A DNA stretch of 64,000 bases from contig NZ_NKYF01000001.1 in the NCBI RefSeq assembly GCF_002262885.1, positions 248,001-312,000 on the forward strand. Reading direction: 5' to 3'. How positions within the stretch are numbered: the stretch's first letter is position 1; each line of letters begins with the position of its first letter. Below are positions 42,445-51,134 of this stretch, in pieces. The notes beneath the pieces were generated by a model that saw only the letters and a list, made by a program, of their open reading frames with translations, did not search any database and was not told the DNA's origin. The DNA is from Pseudonocardia sp. MH-G8 (GTDB lineage Bacteria; Actinomycetota; Actinomycetes; Mycobacteriales; Pseudonocardiaceae). The translations under genes were made by a program, and so were the position numbers.

Positions 42445-43620
42445 TCAGCTGAAGCGGTTCGGGTCCGTGAAGCCCAGGGCGAAGCGTGGCTCCCGGTTGA
42501 GGACCATGTCCGCAAGCACCTCGCCGATCCCCGTGGCGTGTTTGAACCCGTGGCCGCTGCACCCGCCTCCCACGACCAGACGTGGATCCTCGCGCGGGCG
42601 GCCGAGCAGGAACTGGCGGTCCGGTGTTCGGGTGATCATGCAGACCGCTGCGCGGGTGGGGGCCGCCCCGAGACCGGGGACGGCGTCGGGCAGCAGCCGG
42701 GTGAGCACCGCCCAGTCCGCCTCGGAGACCGACCGGTCCACCGCAGCCGCGTCGACCACGGAGAACGCGGAGCCACCGTCCTCGAGGCCGAGCTTGACCT
42801 CGCCGGCGGGCCCCAGGTCGGCACCGAGGCCGTGACCCCAGACGGCGCCGCCCTCGTCGAGCTCACGGATGAAGACCGGGAAACGGTCCAGCGCGAACGA
42901 CGCCGGGTCACCCGAGGGCGCGAACCACGTCATCGGCATGCGCACCGCCTCTACGGGGAGGTCCGGAACGAGCGCTGAGAACCATGGACCCGCCGTGATG
43001 ACGACCTGCCGCGCGCGCAGGTTCCGGGCCGCGGTCCGAACGACCACGCCGTCGTCAACGAGCTCGATTCCCTCGACCGCGGTGCCGGTGAGGATCCGTG
43101 CACCCGTGGCCGCCGCCGCCTCCACCGCGGCGAGGATCGTCTGCTCGGGCCGGACCAGTGCTGCCGTCTTCTCCAGGACCGCGGCGTGGGAGTCGGGCAG
43201 GCTCGCGTGCAGGGGGTACTCCGCGCGCACCCGTCCGGCATCGAGCAGCTCCACCGGCAGGTCGAAGCGTCGCGCCGCCGCCAGCGTGCCCTCGACGACA
43301 TGCCCGTCACGTGGTCCGATGAGCAACCCGCCGGTCGGCTCCACGAGCCGTCGCCCGCTCACCTGCGCGAGTTCGGCCCACAGCTCGCCGGAGCGCTGGG
43401 CGAGCGGCACCAGACCGGGGTGCTCCAGGCAGGCCGTCCGGAACATCCGGCTGCCCCCGTGCGACGAGCCGAACGGGTGTCCCGGCGTGAAGCGCTCGAC
43501 GCCCACGACGTCGACGCCCGCCGTGGCCAGCCGCCAGAGCGTGGATGCACCCCACGCGCCGAGCCCGACGACCACGACATCTGCGTGCAGATCGCCACCT
43601 CCCGCGTCTTCGCCGGTCAC
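42445..43620 (-). CDS. FAD-dependent oxidase (monomeric sarcosine oxidase/MTOX-like)
   Basis: A 391-residue flavoprotein of the DAO/SoxA family. It has the dinucleotide-binding motif VVVGLGAWGASTLWRL and FGSSHGGSRMFR (FAD/active-site loop). The C-terminal AAVCMITRTPDRQFLLGR has a Cys in the position that binds FAD covalently in monomeric sarcosine oxidase. It would oxidise a secondary or N-methyl amine, giving H2O2. The GTG start at 43620 overlaps the monooxygenase stop (GTGA). Second gene of an operon with a Zur-like box upstream, so a metallophore-related amine is a possible substrate. Confidence 0.88.
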   Translation of the reverse strand: MTGEDAGGGDLHADVVVVGLGAWGASTLWRLATAGVDVVGVERFTPGHPFGSSHGGSRMFRTACLEHPGLVPLAQRSGELWAELAQVSGRRLVEPTGGLLIGPRDGHVVEGTLAAARRFDLPVELLDAGRVRAEYPLHASLPDSHAAVLEKTAALVRPEQTILAAVEAAAATGARILTGTAVEGIELVDDGVVVRTAARNLRARQVVITAGPWFSALVPDLPVEAVRMPMTWFAPSGDPASFALDRFPVFIRELDEGGAVWGHGLGADLGPAGEVKLGLEDGGSAFSVVDAAAVDRSVSEADWAVLTRLLPDAVPGLGAAPTRAAVCMITRTPDRQFLLGRPREDPRLVVGGGCSGHGFKHATGIGEVLADMVLNREPRFALGFTDPNRFS

Positions 43621-44693
43621 GACACACCCACCGGTGCGGGGTCGAACGCCGGGACGACCTGCTCGGCGTACATCCGGACGGCCGCCTCCGCCCGGTCCGC
43701 GGGGAGGTAGCCGGGTGAGAAGACACAGCTCACGTCGACGTCGCCGAACCAACCGCGGACCGTGGCGAGCTGCTCGACCACGTCCTGCGGCCGGCCGGCG
43801 AGCACCTTGTTGTCCCGGTGCGACGCCGCGAAGTCGTACTGCCGGACCTTCCCCGCGAGCTGCTCGTACCCGGCGTAGGCGCTGCTGCGCACGTCCGCCC
43901 AGCCCGCGACGACCGCTGCCATCTTCTCGATGTAGTTGCGCTCCAGCTCCTCGGCCGTGCGCAGCGCGACGTCCCGGTCCTCGTCGAGGTAGCAGGTGAA
44001 CTTCAGCTGGATCTCGGCGTCAGCGGGATCCCTGCCCGCGGCCGCCCATGCCTCCCGGTAGGCGGCGAGCATCTCCTGCAGCCGCGACCGGGCGGTGATC
44101 GTCGACACGACCTGGAGGTGGAAGCCGGACCGGCCCGCCCACTCGCAGGTCTGCGGGCTCATCGCCGAGGCCAGGTAGATCGGCGGATGCGGGCGCTGCA
44201 CGGTGCGCGGCAGGGAGGTGATCGGGCCGAACAGGTGGAACCCGTCGTCCACCGTCACGTCCGTGCCCGCCCAGAGCGCCCGGCAGGCCTCGACACCTGC
44301 CGCGAACCGCTCGCGACTGGTGTCGATGTCCACCCCGAACGCCTCGAACTCGGCGGGCAGGAACGCCCGACCGAAGCCCACGCCGAGCCTGCCGTGCGAG
44401 AGGTTGTCCAGCATCGCGAGCTTGCCCGCGAGCTGGAGCGGGTGGGTGAAGGCCGGGATCGACGCCCCGGTGATCAGGCGCAACGTCGTCGTCCGCATCG
44501 CCGCGGCGGCGAGGAACGTCGCCGGATCCGGGCTGTAGCCGCCGTAGGGGCCGAGGTAGTGCTCGACGATCTGGACGTGGTCGTAGCCGAGGGATTCCGC
44601 GAGCTCCACGAGCCGCAGGCTCTCGTCGAAGTAGTCGGCGGCGCTCTTCTCTTCCGGGGCCAGGACGGGGAACAGACTCATCCCGTGACGCAT
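43617..44693 (-). CDS. LLM-class flavin-dependent monooxygenase
   Basis: A 358-residue luciferase-like (bacterial luciferase superfamily) protein. Motifs are GYDHVQIVEHYLGPYGGYSP, RTTTLRLITGASIPAFTHPLQLAGKLAMLDNLSHGRLGVGFGRAFLP-type core (conserved LSHGRLGVGFGR) and AAVRMYAEQVVPAF at the C-terminus. It needs reduced FMN from a partner reductase. Its role could be oxygenation of an amine or ring of the metallophore, or its degradation. First gene of the operon with the sarcosine-oxidase-like gene. A palindromic Zur-like box is 37 bases upstream. Confidence 0.88.
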   Translation of the reverse strand: MRHGMSLFPVLAPEEKSAADYFDESLRLVELAESLGYDHVQIVEHYLGPYGGYSPDPATFLAAAAMRTTTLRLITGASIPAFTHPLQLAGKLAMLDNLSHGRLGVGFGRAFLPAEFEAFGVDIDTSRERFAAGVEACRALWAGTDVTVDDGFHLFGPITSLPRTVQRPHPPIYLASAMSPQTCEWAGRSGFHLQVVSTITARSRLQEMLAAYREAWAAAGRDPADAEIQLKFTCYLDEDRDVALRTAEELERNYIEKMAAVVAGWADVRSSAYAGYEQLAGKVRQYDFAASHRDNKVLAGRPQDVVEQLATVRGWFGDVDVSCVFSPGYLPADRAEAAVRMYAEQVVPAFDPAPVGVS

Positions 44694-44729
44694 CGATGCT
44701 CCGTTCTCGGGGGAACCTCCAGTCTCACA

Positions 44730-44747
44730 TGAAAACGACAGTCGTTT
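44730..44747. promoter_or_regulatory. Zur-like box with perfect core AAACGAC-A-GTCGTTT
   Basis: TGAAAACGACAGTCG starts at 44730. The core 44733-44747 is a perfect 7-1-7 palindrome, the geometry of Zur/Fur-type sites. It lies 37 bases before the start of the monooxygenase gene and upstream of the small gene at 44933. Best palindrome of the three related sites in the window. Confidence 0.6.
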
Positions 44748-44932
44748 CTAGTAGAGCGGCTGCGCGACGGCACCAGGAACTCCACCAAGGTGTGATTGAC
44801 AGGTGGAAACGGCTGCCGGAAGGTGGCGACGACGGCCCTGATGACCCGGGCGACGATGCCCGTGCCAGGACTCATGGTCCACGTTCGACCTGCGGGCTGT
44901 ACCCGACCTCCCCGTCGTCACGGAGAGCACTG

Positions 44933-45265
44933 ATGAAAGAGCGTCCAGAGCGCGAGGTCACGATCGACGGCGAGGACGGGCGCCCGCTGGCGACCGCGCG
45001 GATCACCGTCGTCGACGCATCCACTGCCTGGGCGTGCCTGCACGTCGAGCCCGGCCACGTGCCGTGCGGCACCCGGAGCCGTCTCGTCGATGCCGTGCTG
45101 GATCTCCCCGAAGTCGCGGCGTGCCGGCACCTGCGGGTCGCACTTCCCATCGGCGACACCGAGATCCTGGAGCGCATGCGGGCACGCTGCAACTGCACCG
45201 CTGCCCGCGCCACCGGCAGCACGTGCTTCGTCGAGGCCGACATCCTGACGTCCTCGCGGCGCTGA
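44933..45265 (+). CDS. Small hypothetical protein (110 aa)
   Basis: I recognise no named family. The ATG follows GGAGAG at a good distance, and the residues look like a folded protein (VTIDGEDGRPLATARITVVD, LVDAVLDLPEVAACRHLRVALPIGDTEILERMRARC). There are six cysteines, five of them in the second half. The pattern resembles small actinomycete hypothetical proteins and a split GNAT-like segment, but no CoA motif is visible. It is divergent from the monooxygenase operon, so it could share the Zur-like box at 44730. TTGACA at 44796 could serve as a -35. Confidence 0.55.
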   Translation: MKERPEREVTIDGEDGRPLATARITVVDASTAWACLHVEPGHVPCGTRSRLVDAVLDLPEVAACRHLRVALPIGDTEILERMRARCNCTAARATGSTCFVEADILTSSRR

Positions 45266-45382
45266 GAACGGCGGCGACCCGGACCGCTGTCGAGGTCGAG
45301 GGCTCCGCGAGGCGGCGACGAAGGCCGCGGGCGCGCGCGTGACGAGCGCGTCCGTGACGTTCGACGCCACCCCGGCCCCGGA

Positions 45383-46366
45383 TCAGGGTGCGGCGATGAA
45401 GCCCTGCTCGGCCAGCCAGGTACGCGCCACCTCACGCGGAGGCAGGCCGTCCTGCGAGACCTGCTTGTTCAGGTCGGACATCGTCTGGTTGTCCAGCGCG
45501 GCGGCGATCGGCTCGAAAACCTGCGCGACGGCCGGTTCCCGGTCGAACACCTCCTTCCGCACCGTCATCGAGGCGTTGTAGTTGGCGTGGAACTTCTTGT
45601 CGTCCTCGAGGACCTGCAGCCCCAGCGCGGGGATCCGCCCGTCGGTGGTGAAGACCTCGCCGAACAGGCAGTCGCCGGTGTCCGTGGCGGTGTAGATCAC
45701 GCCGGTGTCCAGGACCTGCGGGGCGGCGACCTCGAAGCCGTAGGCCTTCTGCAGGCCCGTGAGACCGTCGTCGCGGGCGGCGTACTCGGTCTCGACGCAC
45801 ACGGCACCCGGCTGGCCCGAGTTCACGTACGCGGCCATGTCCGACAGCGTCGTGAGGCCCAGTTCGGCGGCCTTCTCCTGCGCCACGGCGAACGCGTACT
45901 TGTTGTTGAAGGGCGTGCGGCCGATCCACTCGATCTGGTTCTCGGCCAGGTCGCGCTCCTTGACCTGGTCGTACTGCGCCTGCTCGTCGGGGAGCGGGGT
46001 GGTCTCGCCCAGGAAGGTGATCCAGGCCGTGCCGTTGTACTCCCAGTACATGTCGATCTGGTCCCCGAGCAGGGCGTTGCGGGCAGCCTCGGTGCCGCCC
46101 ACATCGCACCGGTCGGTGACCGTGGCGCCCACCGATTCCAGCGCCGCGATCGACACCTGGCACAGCAGCAGCTGCTCGTCGAAGTCCTTGCTGCCGACCG
46201 TGTAGGTCTGGCCTTCGAGCGAGACCCCCCCGTCGGCCAGGCTGCCCCCGCCCGCGGCCGGGCCGGTGCTGCTGAGCCCACCGCAGCCCGCGAGCAGCAT
46301 GGCCACCGCACCTGCCATCGCGATACCCGCTCCGGCGCGTCCGGCACCTCTACTTGTCGAACCCAC
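45383..46366 (-). CDS. Glycine betaine/choline-type ABC solute-binding lipoprotein
   Basis: A 327-residue lipoprotein (signal peptide ending LLAGC) of the OpuAC/ProX family. It contains YTVGSKDFDEQLLLCQ, DMYWEYNGTAW and EDDKKFHANYNASMTV, which are characteristic of quaternary-amine binding proteins of the OpuC/OsmX branch. The GTG start follows AAGGAG. Last gene of the permease-ATPase-permease-binding protein operon. Glycine betaine, choline or carnitine are the likely ligands; which one cannot be told. Ergothioneine-type ligands are also bound by this branch. Confidence 0.9.
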   Translation of the reverse strand: MGSTSRGAGRAGAGIAMAGAVAMLLAGCGGLSSTGPAAGGGSLADGGVSLEGQTYTVGSKDFDEQLLLCQVSIAALESVGATVTDRCDVGGTEAARNALLGDQIDMYWEYNGTAWITFLGETTPLPDEQAQYDQVKERDLAENQIEWIGRTPFNNKYAFAVAQEKAAELGLTTLSDMAAYVNSGQPGAVCVETEYAARDDGLTGLQKAYGFEVAAPQVLDTGVIYTATDTGDCLFGEVFTTDGRIPALGLQVLEDDKKFHANYNASMTVRKEVFDREPAVAQVFEPIAAALDNQTMSDLNKQVSQDGLPPREVARTWLAEQGFIAAP

Positions 46367-46416
46367 GAATGCACTCCTTCTCGAACGTCGCCCGGCGACC
46401 TCGCCGGGCAGGATGA

Positions 46417-47202
46417 TCAGCCGCTACGGCGGCGAACGAGGAACTCGGCCAGACCTGCCAGCCAGTCGATGGTCAGGGCCAGTGCCGCGACCAGGGCCGC
46501 GCCGACGAGCACGGCATTCGGGCGGCCGAGGTCCAGCGCACCGTCGATGATGTCGCCGAGCCCGCCCGCGCCGATGTAGGTGGCCAGCGTCGCGGTGGCG
46601 ACGTTGAGGACCAGTGCCACGCGGATCCCGGCGACCATCACCGGAACCGCCAGCGGCAGCTCCACCCGCAGCAGCGTCTGCCGCGCCGACATGCCCATCC
46701 CGCGCGCCGCCTCGATCATCGCCGTGTCCACCTGCCGCAGCCCGACGACCGTGTTGGTCACCACCGGCAGGAACGACGCGACGACCAGCGCGACGATCGC
46801 GGTGGTGGAGCCGAGACCCAGCGGTGTGAACACCAGGAGGACGATCACGCCGAACGGCGGCAGGGCCTGCACGAAACCGGCGAGGGCGAGCACCGCGGGC
46901 TGCACCCGCCGCAGGGCGGGGCGGCTGAGCCAGATGCCGATCGGGATGGCCAGCACGATCACCACGACCGTGGACACGGCGGTGACGTAGAGCTGTTCCT
47001 GCACCCGCGCGATGATGTTCGGCGCGTTGATGAGGCGCTGCTCGACGCTGTCGAGGGTCCGGGTGGACAGGTAGGCGGCGAGCAGACCGAGCCCGACCAC
47101 CACGATGACCGGCACGGCGATGAGCGAGCGGTCGAACTTCGGACGCGTCCTGGGCCCGCTGCCGTCGGCCGTCCGGACGTCGGCGCCGGTGATCGTGCTC
47201 AC
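46417..47202 (-). CDS. Glycine betaine/choline-type ABC permease
   Basis: A 261-residue permease with an EAA loop (MIEAARGMGMSARQTLLRVELPLAVPVMVAGIR split by the usual gap) and IGAGGLGDIIDGAL, the hallmark of OpuCB/ProW-like subunits. Its start overlaps the ATPase stop (GTGA). One of two permeases of the importer; the other is at 48268. Its N-terminal 30 residues are cytoplasmic. Confidence 0.9.
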   Translation of the reverse strand: MSTITGADVRTADGSGPRTRPKFDRSLIAVPVIVVVGLGLLAAYLSTRTLDSVEQRLINAPNIIARVQEQLYVTAVSTVVVIVLAIPIGIWLSRPALRRVQPAVLALAGFVQALPPFGVIVLLVFTPLGLGSTTAIVALVVASFLPVVTNTVVGLRQVDTAMIEAARGMGMSARQTLLRVELPLAVPVMVAGIRVALVLNVATATLATYIGAGGLGDIIDGALDLGRPNAVLVGAALVAALALTIDWLAGLAEFLVRRRSG

Positions 47203-48275
47203 GGGCGCCGGCGTTTCGTCGGGAGCTCACGCACGAGCGCGTCCCAGCGCAGCGCCCCCTGCGGGCGCTCCTGGTCGTCGACCACCGCTACCAGCGGGGT
47301 GCGCGCCTCGAGCATCACGTCGACGGCGTCGTAGACGGTGCCCGAGAGCGGCACCGTGACCAGCGGGGGCATCTCCGTGACGCCCGGGAGGTAGCTCCAC
47401 GACAGCGCGCGGCCCGCGGCGTCGGCCAGGTAGGTCGGGTGCCCGTTGCGGCTGCCCGCGCCGTCGAGCGACATCTCCTCCAGCTGCACCCTGCTCAGCT
47501 CCAACAGCGACAGCCGCCGGACCGCGGCGCCGCTCCCGACGAACTCGGCCACGAAGTCGTTCGCCGGGTGGGTGAGCACCTGCTCGGGCGTGTCGTACTG
47601 CTCCAGCACGCCGCCGGGCCCGAAGACCGCGATCCGGTCACCCAACTTCACCGCCTCGGTGAGGTCGTGGGTGACGAAGCAGATGGTCTTGGCGATCTGG
47701 CGCTGGATCTCCAGGAACTCGTCCTGGAGACGGTCGCGCGTGATCGGGTCGATGGCGCCGAACGGCTCGTCCATCAGCATGACCGAGGGGTCGGCGGCCA
47801 GACCGCGTGCCACCCCGATGCGCTGCTGTTGACCACCGGAGAGCTGTCGCGGGTACCGGTGGCGGTAGTCGTGGGGCTCCAGGCCCACCAGGTGCAGCAG
47901 CTCGTCGACCCGGGCGGCGATGCGCTTGCGCTCCCAGCCGAGGATCCGCGGCACCACCGCGATGTTGTCGGCGATCGTGAAGTGCGGGAACAGGCCCACC
48001 TGCTGGATGACGTAGCCGATGCGGCGGCGCAGCGCATCCCCGTCGACGCCGGTGACGTCCTCACCGTCGAGCAGGATCCGCCCGCTCGTCGGCTCGATCA
48101 GCCGGTTCATCATCTTGAGCGTCGTGGTCTTGCCGCAGCCCGACGGCCCGACGAGCATCACGATGCTCCCGTCGGGCACGTCGAGATCGAGCTCGCGCAC
48201 CGCGGGCGCGCTCTGGCCGGGGTAGGTCTTGCTGATTGCCTGCAGGGCGATCATCGGTCGGGAATCTTCAGACAC
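47199..48275 (-). CDS. Glycine betaine/choline-type ABC ATPase with CBS domains
   Basis: A 358-residue ATPase. Walker A is GPSGCGKTT, the signature LSGGQQQRI, Walker B VMLMDEPFGAID and H-loop FVTHDLTEAVKLGD. After residue ~240 the protein has a C-terminal CBS-like regulatory region (LVTVPLSGTVYDAVDVMLEARTPLVAVVDD). In OpuA-type transporters this region senses ionic strength. Overlaps both neighbouring permease genes by 4-8 bases. Energises the importer. Confidence 0.92.
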   Translation of the reverse strand: MSEDSRPMIALQAISKTYPGQSAPAVRELDLDVPDGSIVMLVGPSGCGKTTTLKMMNRLIEPTSGRILLDGEDVTGVDGDALRRRIGYVIQQVGLFPHFTIADNIAVVPRILGWERKRIAARVDELLHLVGLEPHDYRHRYPRQLSGGQQQRIGVARGLAADPSVMLMDEPFGAIDPITRDRLQDEFLEIQRQIAKTICFVTHDLTEAVKLGDRIAVFGPGGVLEQYDTPEQVLTHPANDFVAEFVGSGAAVRRLSLLELSRVQLEEMSLDGAGSRNGHPTYLADAAGRALSWSYLPGVTEMPPLVTVPLSGTVYDAVDVMLEARTPLVAVVDDQERPQGALRWDALVRELPTKRRRP

Positions 48276-48951
48276 GAATCCCCCTAGGAGTGGTCAGTCG
48301 CTGGACGATGTAGAAGACGATCTCGTAGACGGCGGCGACCACCAGGCAGCCGAGCGTCCCGGCGAGCACCTGGTTGAACGAGTTGACGGCGCCGAGCCGG
48401 GCGAGCCCGCTGAACAGCGGCTGGCCGAAGCCGGGACCGCTGACGACCGCGGCGACGACGGCGATGCCGATCAGGATCAGGGTCGCCACCCGGATGCCGG
48501 AGACGATCACCGGCCAGGCCAGTGGGAACTGCACCTGCACCATCCGCCGCGCCGGCCCGAGGCCCATCCCCCGGGCCGCGTCCAGGACCGCGGGGTCGAC
48601 CGACGCCAACCCGGCCACCGTGTTGCGCAGCACCGGGTAGACGCCGTAGATCGTGAGCGCGACCAGGGACGGCGTCACGCCCAGACCGAGCATGGGCTGC
48701 AGGATCCCGAACAGCGCCAGCGACGGGACGGTGAGGGCGGCCGAGGAGATGAGCAGCGCCGACTCCCGGCTGCCCGCCCGCAGCTGCCGCCGCCAGGACC
48801 GCGGCGTGAGGTCGTTGGTGTGCAGGAGCACCCCGAGGGCCACGGCGATGGCCGAGGCCGAGCCGACGGCGTAGAGCAGGAGCAGGAAGTGCTGTTGCGC
48901 GTAGAAGGTCAGCGTCGCGATGTTCTGCGCGACGTACTCGACGAACCCCAT
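48268..48951 (-). CDS. Glycine betaine/choline-type ABC permease
   Basis: A 227-residue permease, first gene of the operon. The EAA loop reads VLDAARGMGLGPARRMVQVQFPLAWPVIVSGIR in separate halves, followed by VSGPGFGQPLFSGL, aligned with IGAGGLG of the other permease. The ATG at 48951 is preceded by GGAGGAAG. Two permeases with one double-purpose ATPase is the OpuC plan. Confidence 0.9.
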   Translation of the reverse strand: MGFVEYVAQNIATLTFYAQQHFLLLLYAVGSASAIAVALGVLLHTNDLTPRSWRRQLRAGSRESALLISSAALTVPSLALFGILQPMLGLGVTPSLVALTIYGVYPVLRNTVAGLASVDPAVLDAARGMGLGPARRMVQVQFPLAWPVIVSGIRVATLILIGIAVVAAVVSGPGFGQPLFSGLARLGAVNSFNQVLAGTLGCLVVAAVYEIVFYIVQRLTTPRGIRV

Positions 48952-49330
48952 CGCTTCCTCCAGTCTCGGACCGCCGACCGGATGTCGCGATCATCTGCGC
49001 GGCCGACCGCGTCGACGCGCAGCAGGGTGCGCTGCACGTCAGGAGGGACGGGGTGGACCGCTGCCCGACGGGCAACCTCGCCCGCCCCCACGTCCTTCGC
49101 TGATCGCCGAATTGCTCTCACCGTAGTGGGCGATCGGGCGAGCGACCGGGACGGATGACAGAACGTGACATTTCCGAGGCTCAGCTCGGTCCCGGTGGGC
49201 GGGCCCGGGCGGTGGCCCTCACCAGGGCCGGACGCTGCGGTTCAGCGCTTCCACGAAGCCGGTCGAGGTGTCCTTGCACACCCGTATGCCGGCCGCTGCA
49301 CGACCCGGCGAACGCTCGTGACCGCCGGTC
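48952..49330. other. Non-coding interval, promoter region of the betaine-type operon
   Basis: About 380 bases between the start of the permease gene and the end of the DedA-like gene. I see no convincing gene. A 70-codon minus-strand frame ending at 48909 has no ribosome site and overlaps the permease start, so I do not call it. Confidence 0.6.
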
Positions 49331-50197
49331 CTAGCCGTGACCCTGGGCCTCACGCGCCTTCTTCGCCCGGTCCTCGCGATGGCCGCGGCGACCGGCCCGG
49401 ACCGCCACGACGACGACGAACGCCAAGGTGATCCACAGGGCGTACTCGTCGATCATCAGGACGACGTCGACCGCGTGCTGGCCCACGCCGTAACCGAGGC
49501 CTGCGACGAGCCCCGTGATCAGCGCGGCGCCGATCGCGTCGAAGATCAGGAACGAGACCAGCCGCATGCCTCCGAGCCCGGCCACGGCGAACACCGCCGG
49601 TGCAGGGATCCCGGGCAGCGCCGCCGCCATGACGACCAGTGGCATCGCCCAGGCCGGCCAGGACCGGATCCGGGACACGAGCCGCTTCGCGAAGTCGCCG
49701 GGCGCGAACAGCTCGACGATCTTCGGCCCCCACCGCCGCCCCGCCAGCCAGAACAGCCAGTCGAACTTGATCATTCCGAACACGCCCGCGGCGACCACGA
49801 GCCACAGCTCGCCCTCGCCGATCCTCGCGAACGCCGCACCCGCGCCGATCGCGGAGAGGCTGCCGGTCACCGCGCTCAGCGCGATCGGGTGGGAGGCCAG
49901 CAGGAACGGCCGCACCGGCATCGTGGCCACCATCAGCAGCACGACACCGAGCGTCGAGAAGACCAGGAGCTTGTCCCCACGCGACATCGGGTGTTCCCAG
50001 GGTGTGACGGCCCGCCACGCCTGCTGCGCCTGCGCGAGCTCCTCCGGCGAGTAGTCCTTGCTCCGCCACCGGAACCGCTTGGGCTTCCCCGGCGAGACGC
50101 CCGCCGGCGCGCCCGGCTCGACCCGGGGGAGCTTCGCCGTCGCGGCGTCCGGTCCGCCCGGATGCTCCCGTCCTGCGCCGCCGTTCGCCCCAGTCAT
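49331..50197 (-). CDS. DedA/VTT-family membrane protein
   Basis: A 288-residue membrane protein. A charged, proline-rich N-terminal tail of about 80 residues comes before four to five hydrophobic segments. The segment PLVVMAAALPGIPAPAVFAVAGLGGM resembles the conserved core of DedA/SNARE-associated (VTT) proteins, and FAKRLVSRIRSWPAWAM precedes it. DedA proteins act in lipid flipping and envelope homeostasis. The ATG at 50197 has GGAGA eight bases upstream. No partner gene nearby. Family call is reasonable; function is not shown. Confidence 0.75.
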   Translation of the reverse strand: MTGANGGAGREHPGGPDAATAKLPRVEPGAPAGVSPGKPKRFRWRSKDYSPEELAQAQQAWRAVTPWEHPMSRGDKLLVFSTLGVVLLMVATMPVRPFLLASHPIALSAVTGSLSAIGAGAAFARIGEGELWLVVAAGVFGMIKFDWLFWLAGRRWGPKIVELFAPGDFAKRLVSRIRSWPAWAMPLVVMAAALPGIPAPAVFAVAGLGGMRLVSFLIFDAIGAALITGLVAGLGYGVGQHAVDVVLMIDEYALWITLAFVVVVAVRAGRRGHREDRAKKAREAQGHG

Positions 50198-50423
50198 CGC
50201 TCTCCTTCTCCGGCCGCCCGGTCGACGGCATGACACGAGTGGCGTGAGGTCACGCACCGCAAGAAGTTCACACCGTGCCGCAACGGCATCGTCAATGCCG
50301 CTCGGCCTGGCGGTGGCGAACGTCTCAGCGTCCGCGTTCCGGTCCGTCGCCGGTTCAACCACAGCCTACGAACGGGTACGTGACTCGGAGACCCACACTC
50401 GACACCGAACGGGAAGATCACTC

Positions 50424-50825
50424 ATGACGACAGTGACACTCGCCGATGCCCGCAGGGTCATCGCGGCCGCCGAGGCCAAGGCCGAGGAGATCGGCCAGCC
50501 CATGAACGTCGCCGTGGTCGACGCAGGCGGCAACCTCATCGCGCACATCCGCATGGACGGCGCATGGCTCGGATCGGTCGACATCTCGATCAACAAGGCC
50601 TGGACGTCGCGGGCCTTCGACATCACGACGAAGGAGCTCGGCGAGAACTCCCAGCCGGGCCAGGACTTCTACGGCATCAACGCCTCCAACGAAGGCAAGG
50701 TGATGATCTTCGCGGGCGGGATCCCGCTCACCCGCGACGGCAAGACCGTCGGCGCGGTCGGCGTCAGCGGCGGAACCGGTGCGCAGGACCACGCCGTCTC
50801 GGAGGCGGCGGCCGGCTCCTTCTGA
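50424..50825 (+). CDS. GlcG/HbpS-like protein (DUF336)
   Basis: A 133-residue protein of the GlcG/HbpS family. It shows the conserved start LADARRVIAAAEAKAEEIGQPMNVAVVDAGGNLIAHIRMDGA and the end GAVGVSGGTGAQDHAVSEAA (family glycine-rich motif). Members bind heme or cobalamin-like ligands, or accompany glycolate and diol enzymes. Full family length. Single gene, followed by a strong stem-loop at 51015. A role with the catabolic genes to the right is possible. Confidence 0.88.
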   Translation: MTTVTLADARRVIAAAEAKAEEIGQPMNVAVVDAGGNLIAHIRMDGAWLGSVDISINKAWTSRAFDITTKELGENSQPGQDFYGINASNEGKVMIFAGGIPLTRDGKTVGAVGVSGGTGAQDHAVSEAAAGSF

Positions 50826-51134
50826 CGCCTTGACCGCAGCCGTCATCGGGTGACGCGGGGCGGAGTGCGCCGGCGATCCGGTCGGCCCCTTGGGCCATCC
50901 ACCAGGATGAGTGGGTGGCAGGCCGGCTTCGGGAAGCAGCGGCCGTGCCGAAGGATCGATCAGCGTCTGCGGTCGCAGAGACGCACCGTCCCGGAGCTGC
51001 GGTGATCAGCGGTCGGGTGCACGAACGGCCGGATGCGGCCGCTTGTGCACCCAACCAATGACCATGCTCCTGACCGGCGCTTCCGGCCCCGCCACGGCAC
51101 GCGTCGCAGATCACGACGGCCGGCTGCAGCGGTA
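50826..51134. other. Non-coding interval between convergent genes
   Basis: About 310 bases between the GlcG-like gene and the end of the epimerase gene. Apart from the stem-loop at 51015-51052 I see nothing in it. Confidence 0.65.
51015..51052. terminator. Stem-loop with 17-base arms and GATG loop
   Basis: Arms GGGTGCACGAACGGCCG and CGGCCGCTTGTGCACCC pair at 15 of 17 positions around a four-base loop, with three more outer pairs (GGT/ACC) after one mismatch. It is placed between two convergent genes and has no T tract, so it is probably a bidirectional terminator. Confidence 0.7.

Noticed and set aside
48909..49121. Possible 70-residue minus-strand gene before the betaine-type permease
   Set aside because: No ribosome site, overlaps the permease start, and the second half is low-complexity.
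49165..49431. Possible 88-residue plus-strand gene
   Set aside because: Proline/arginine-rich, runs into the DedA-like gene antisense, with no recognisable motif.
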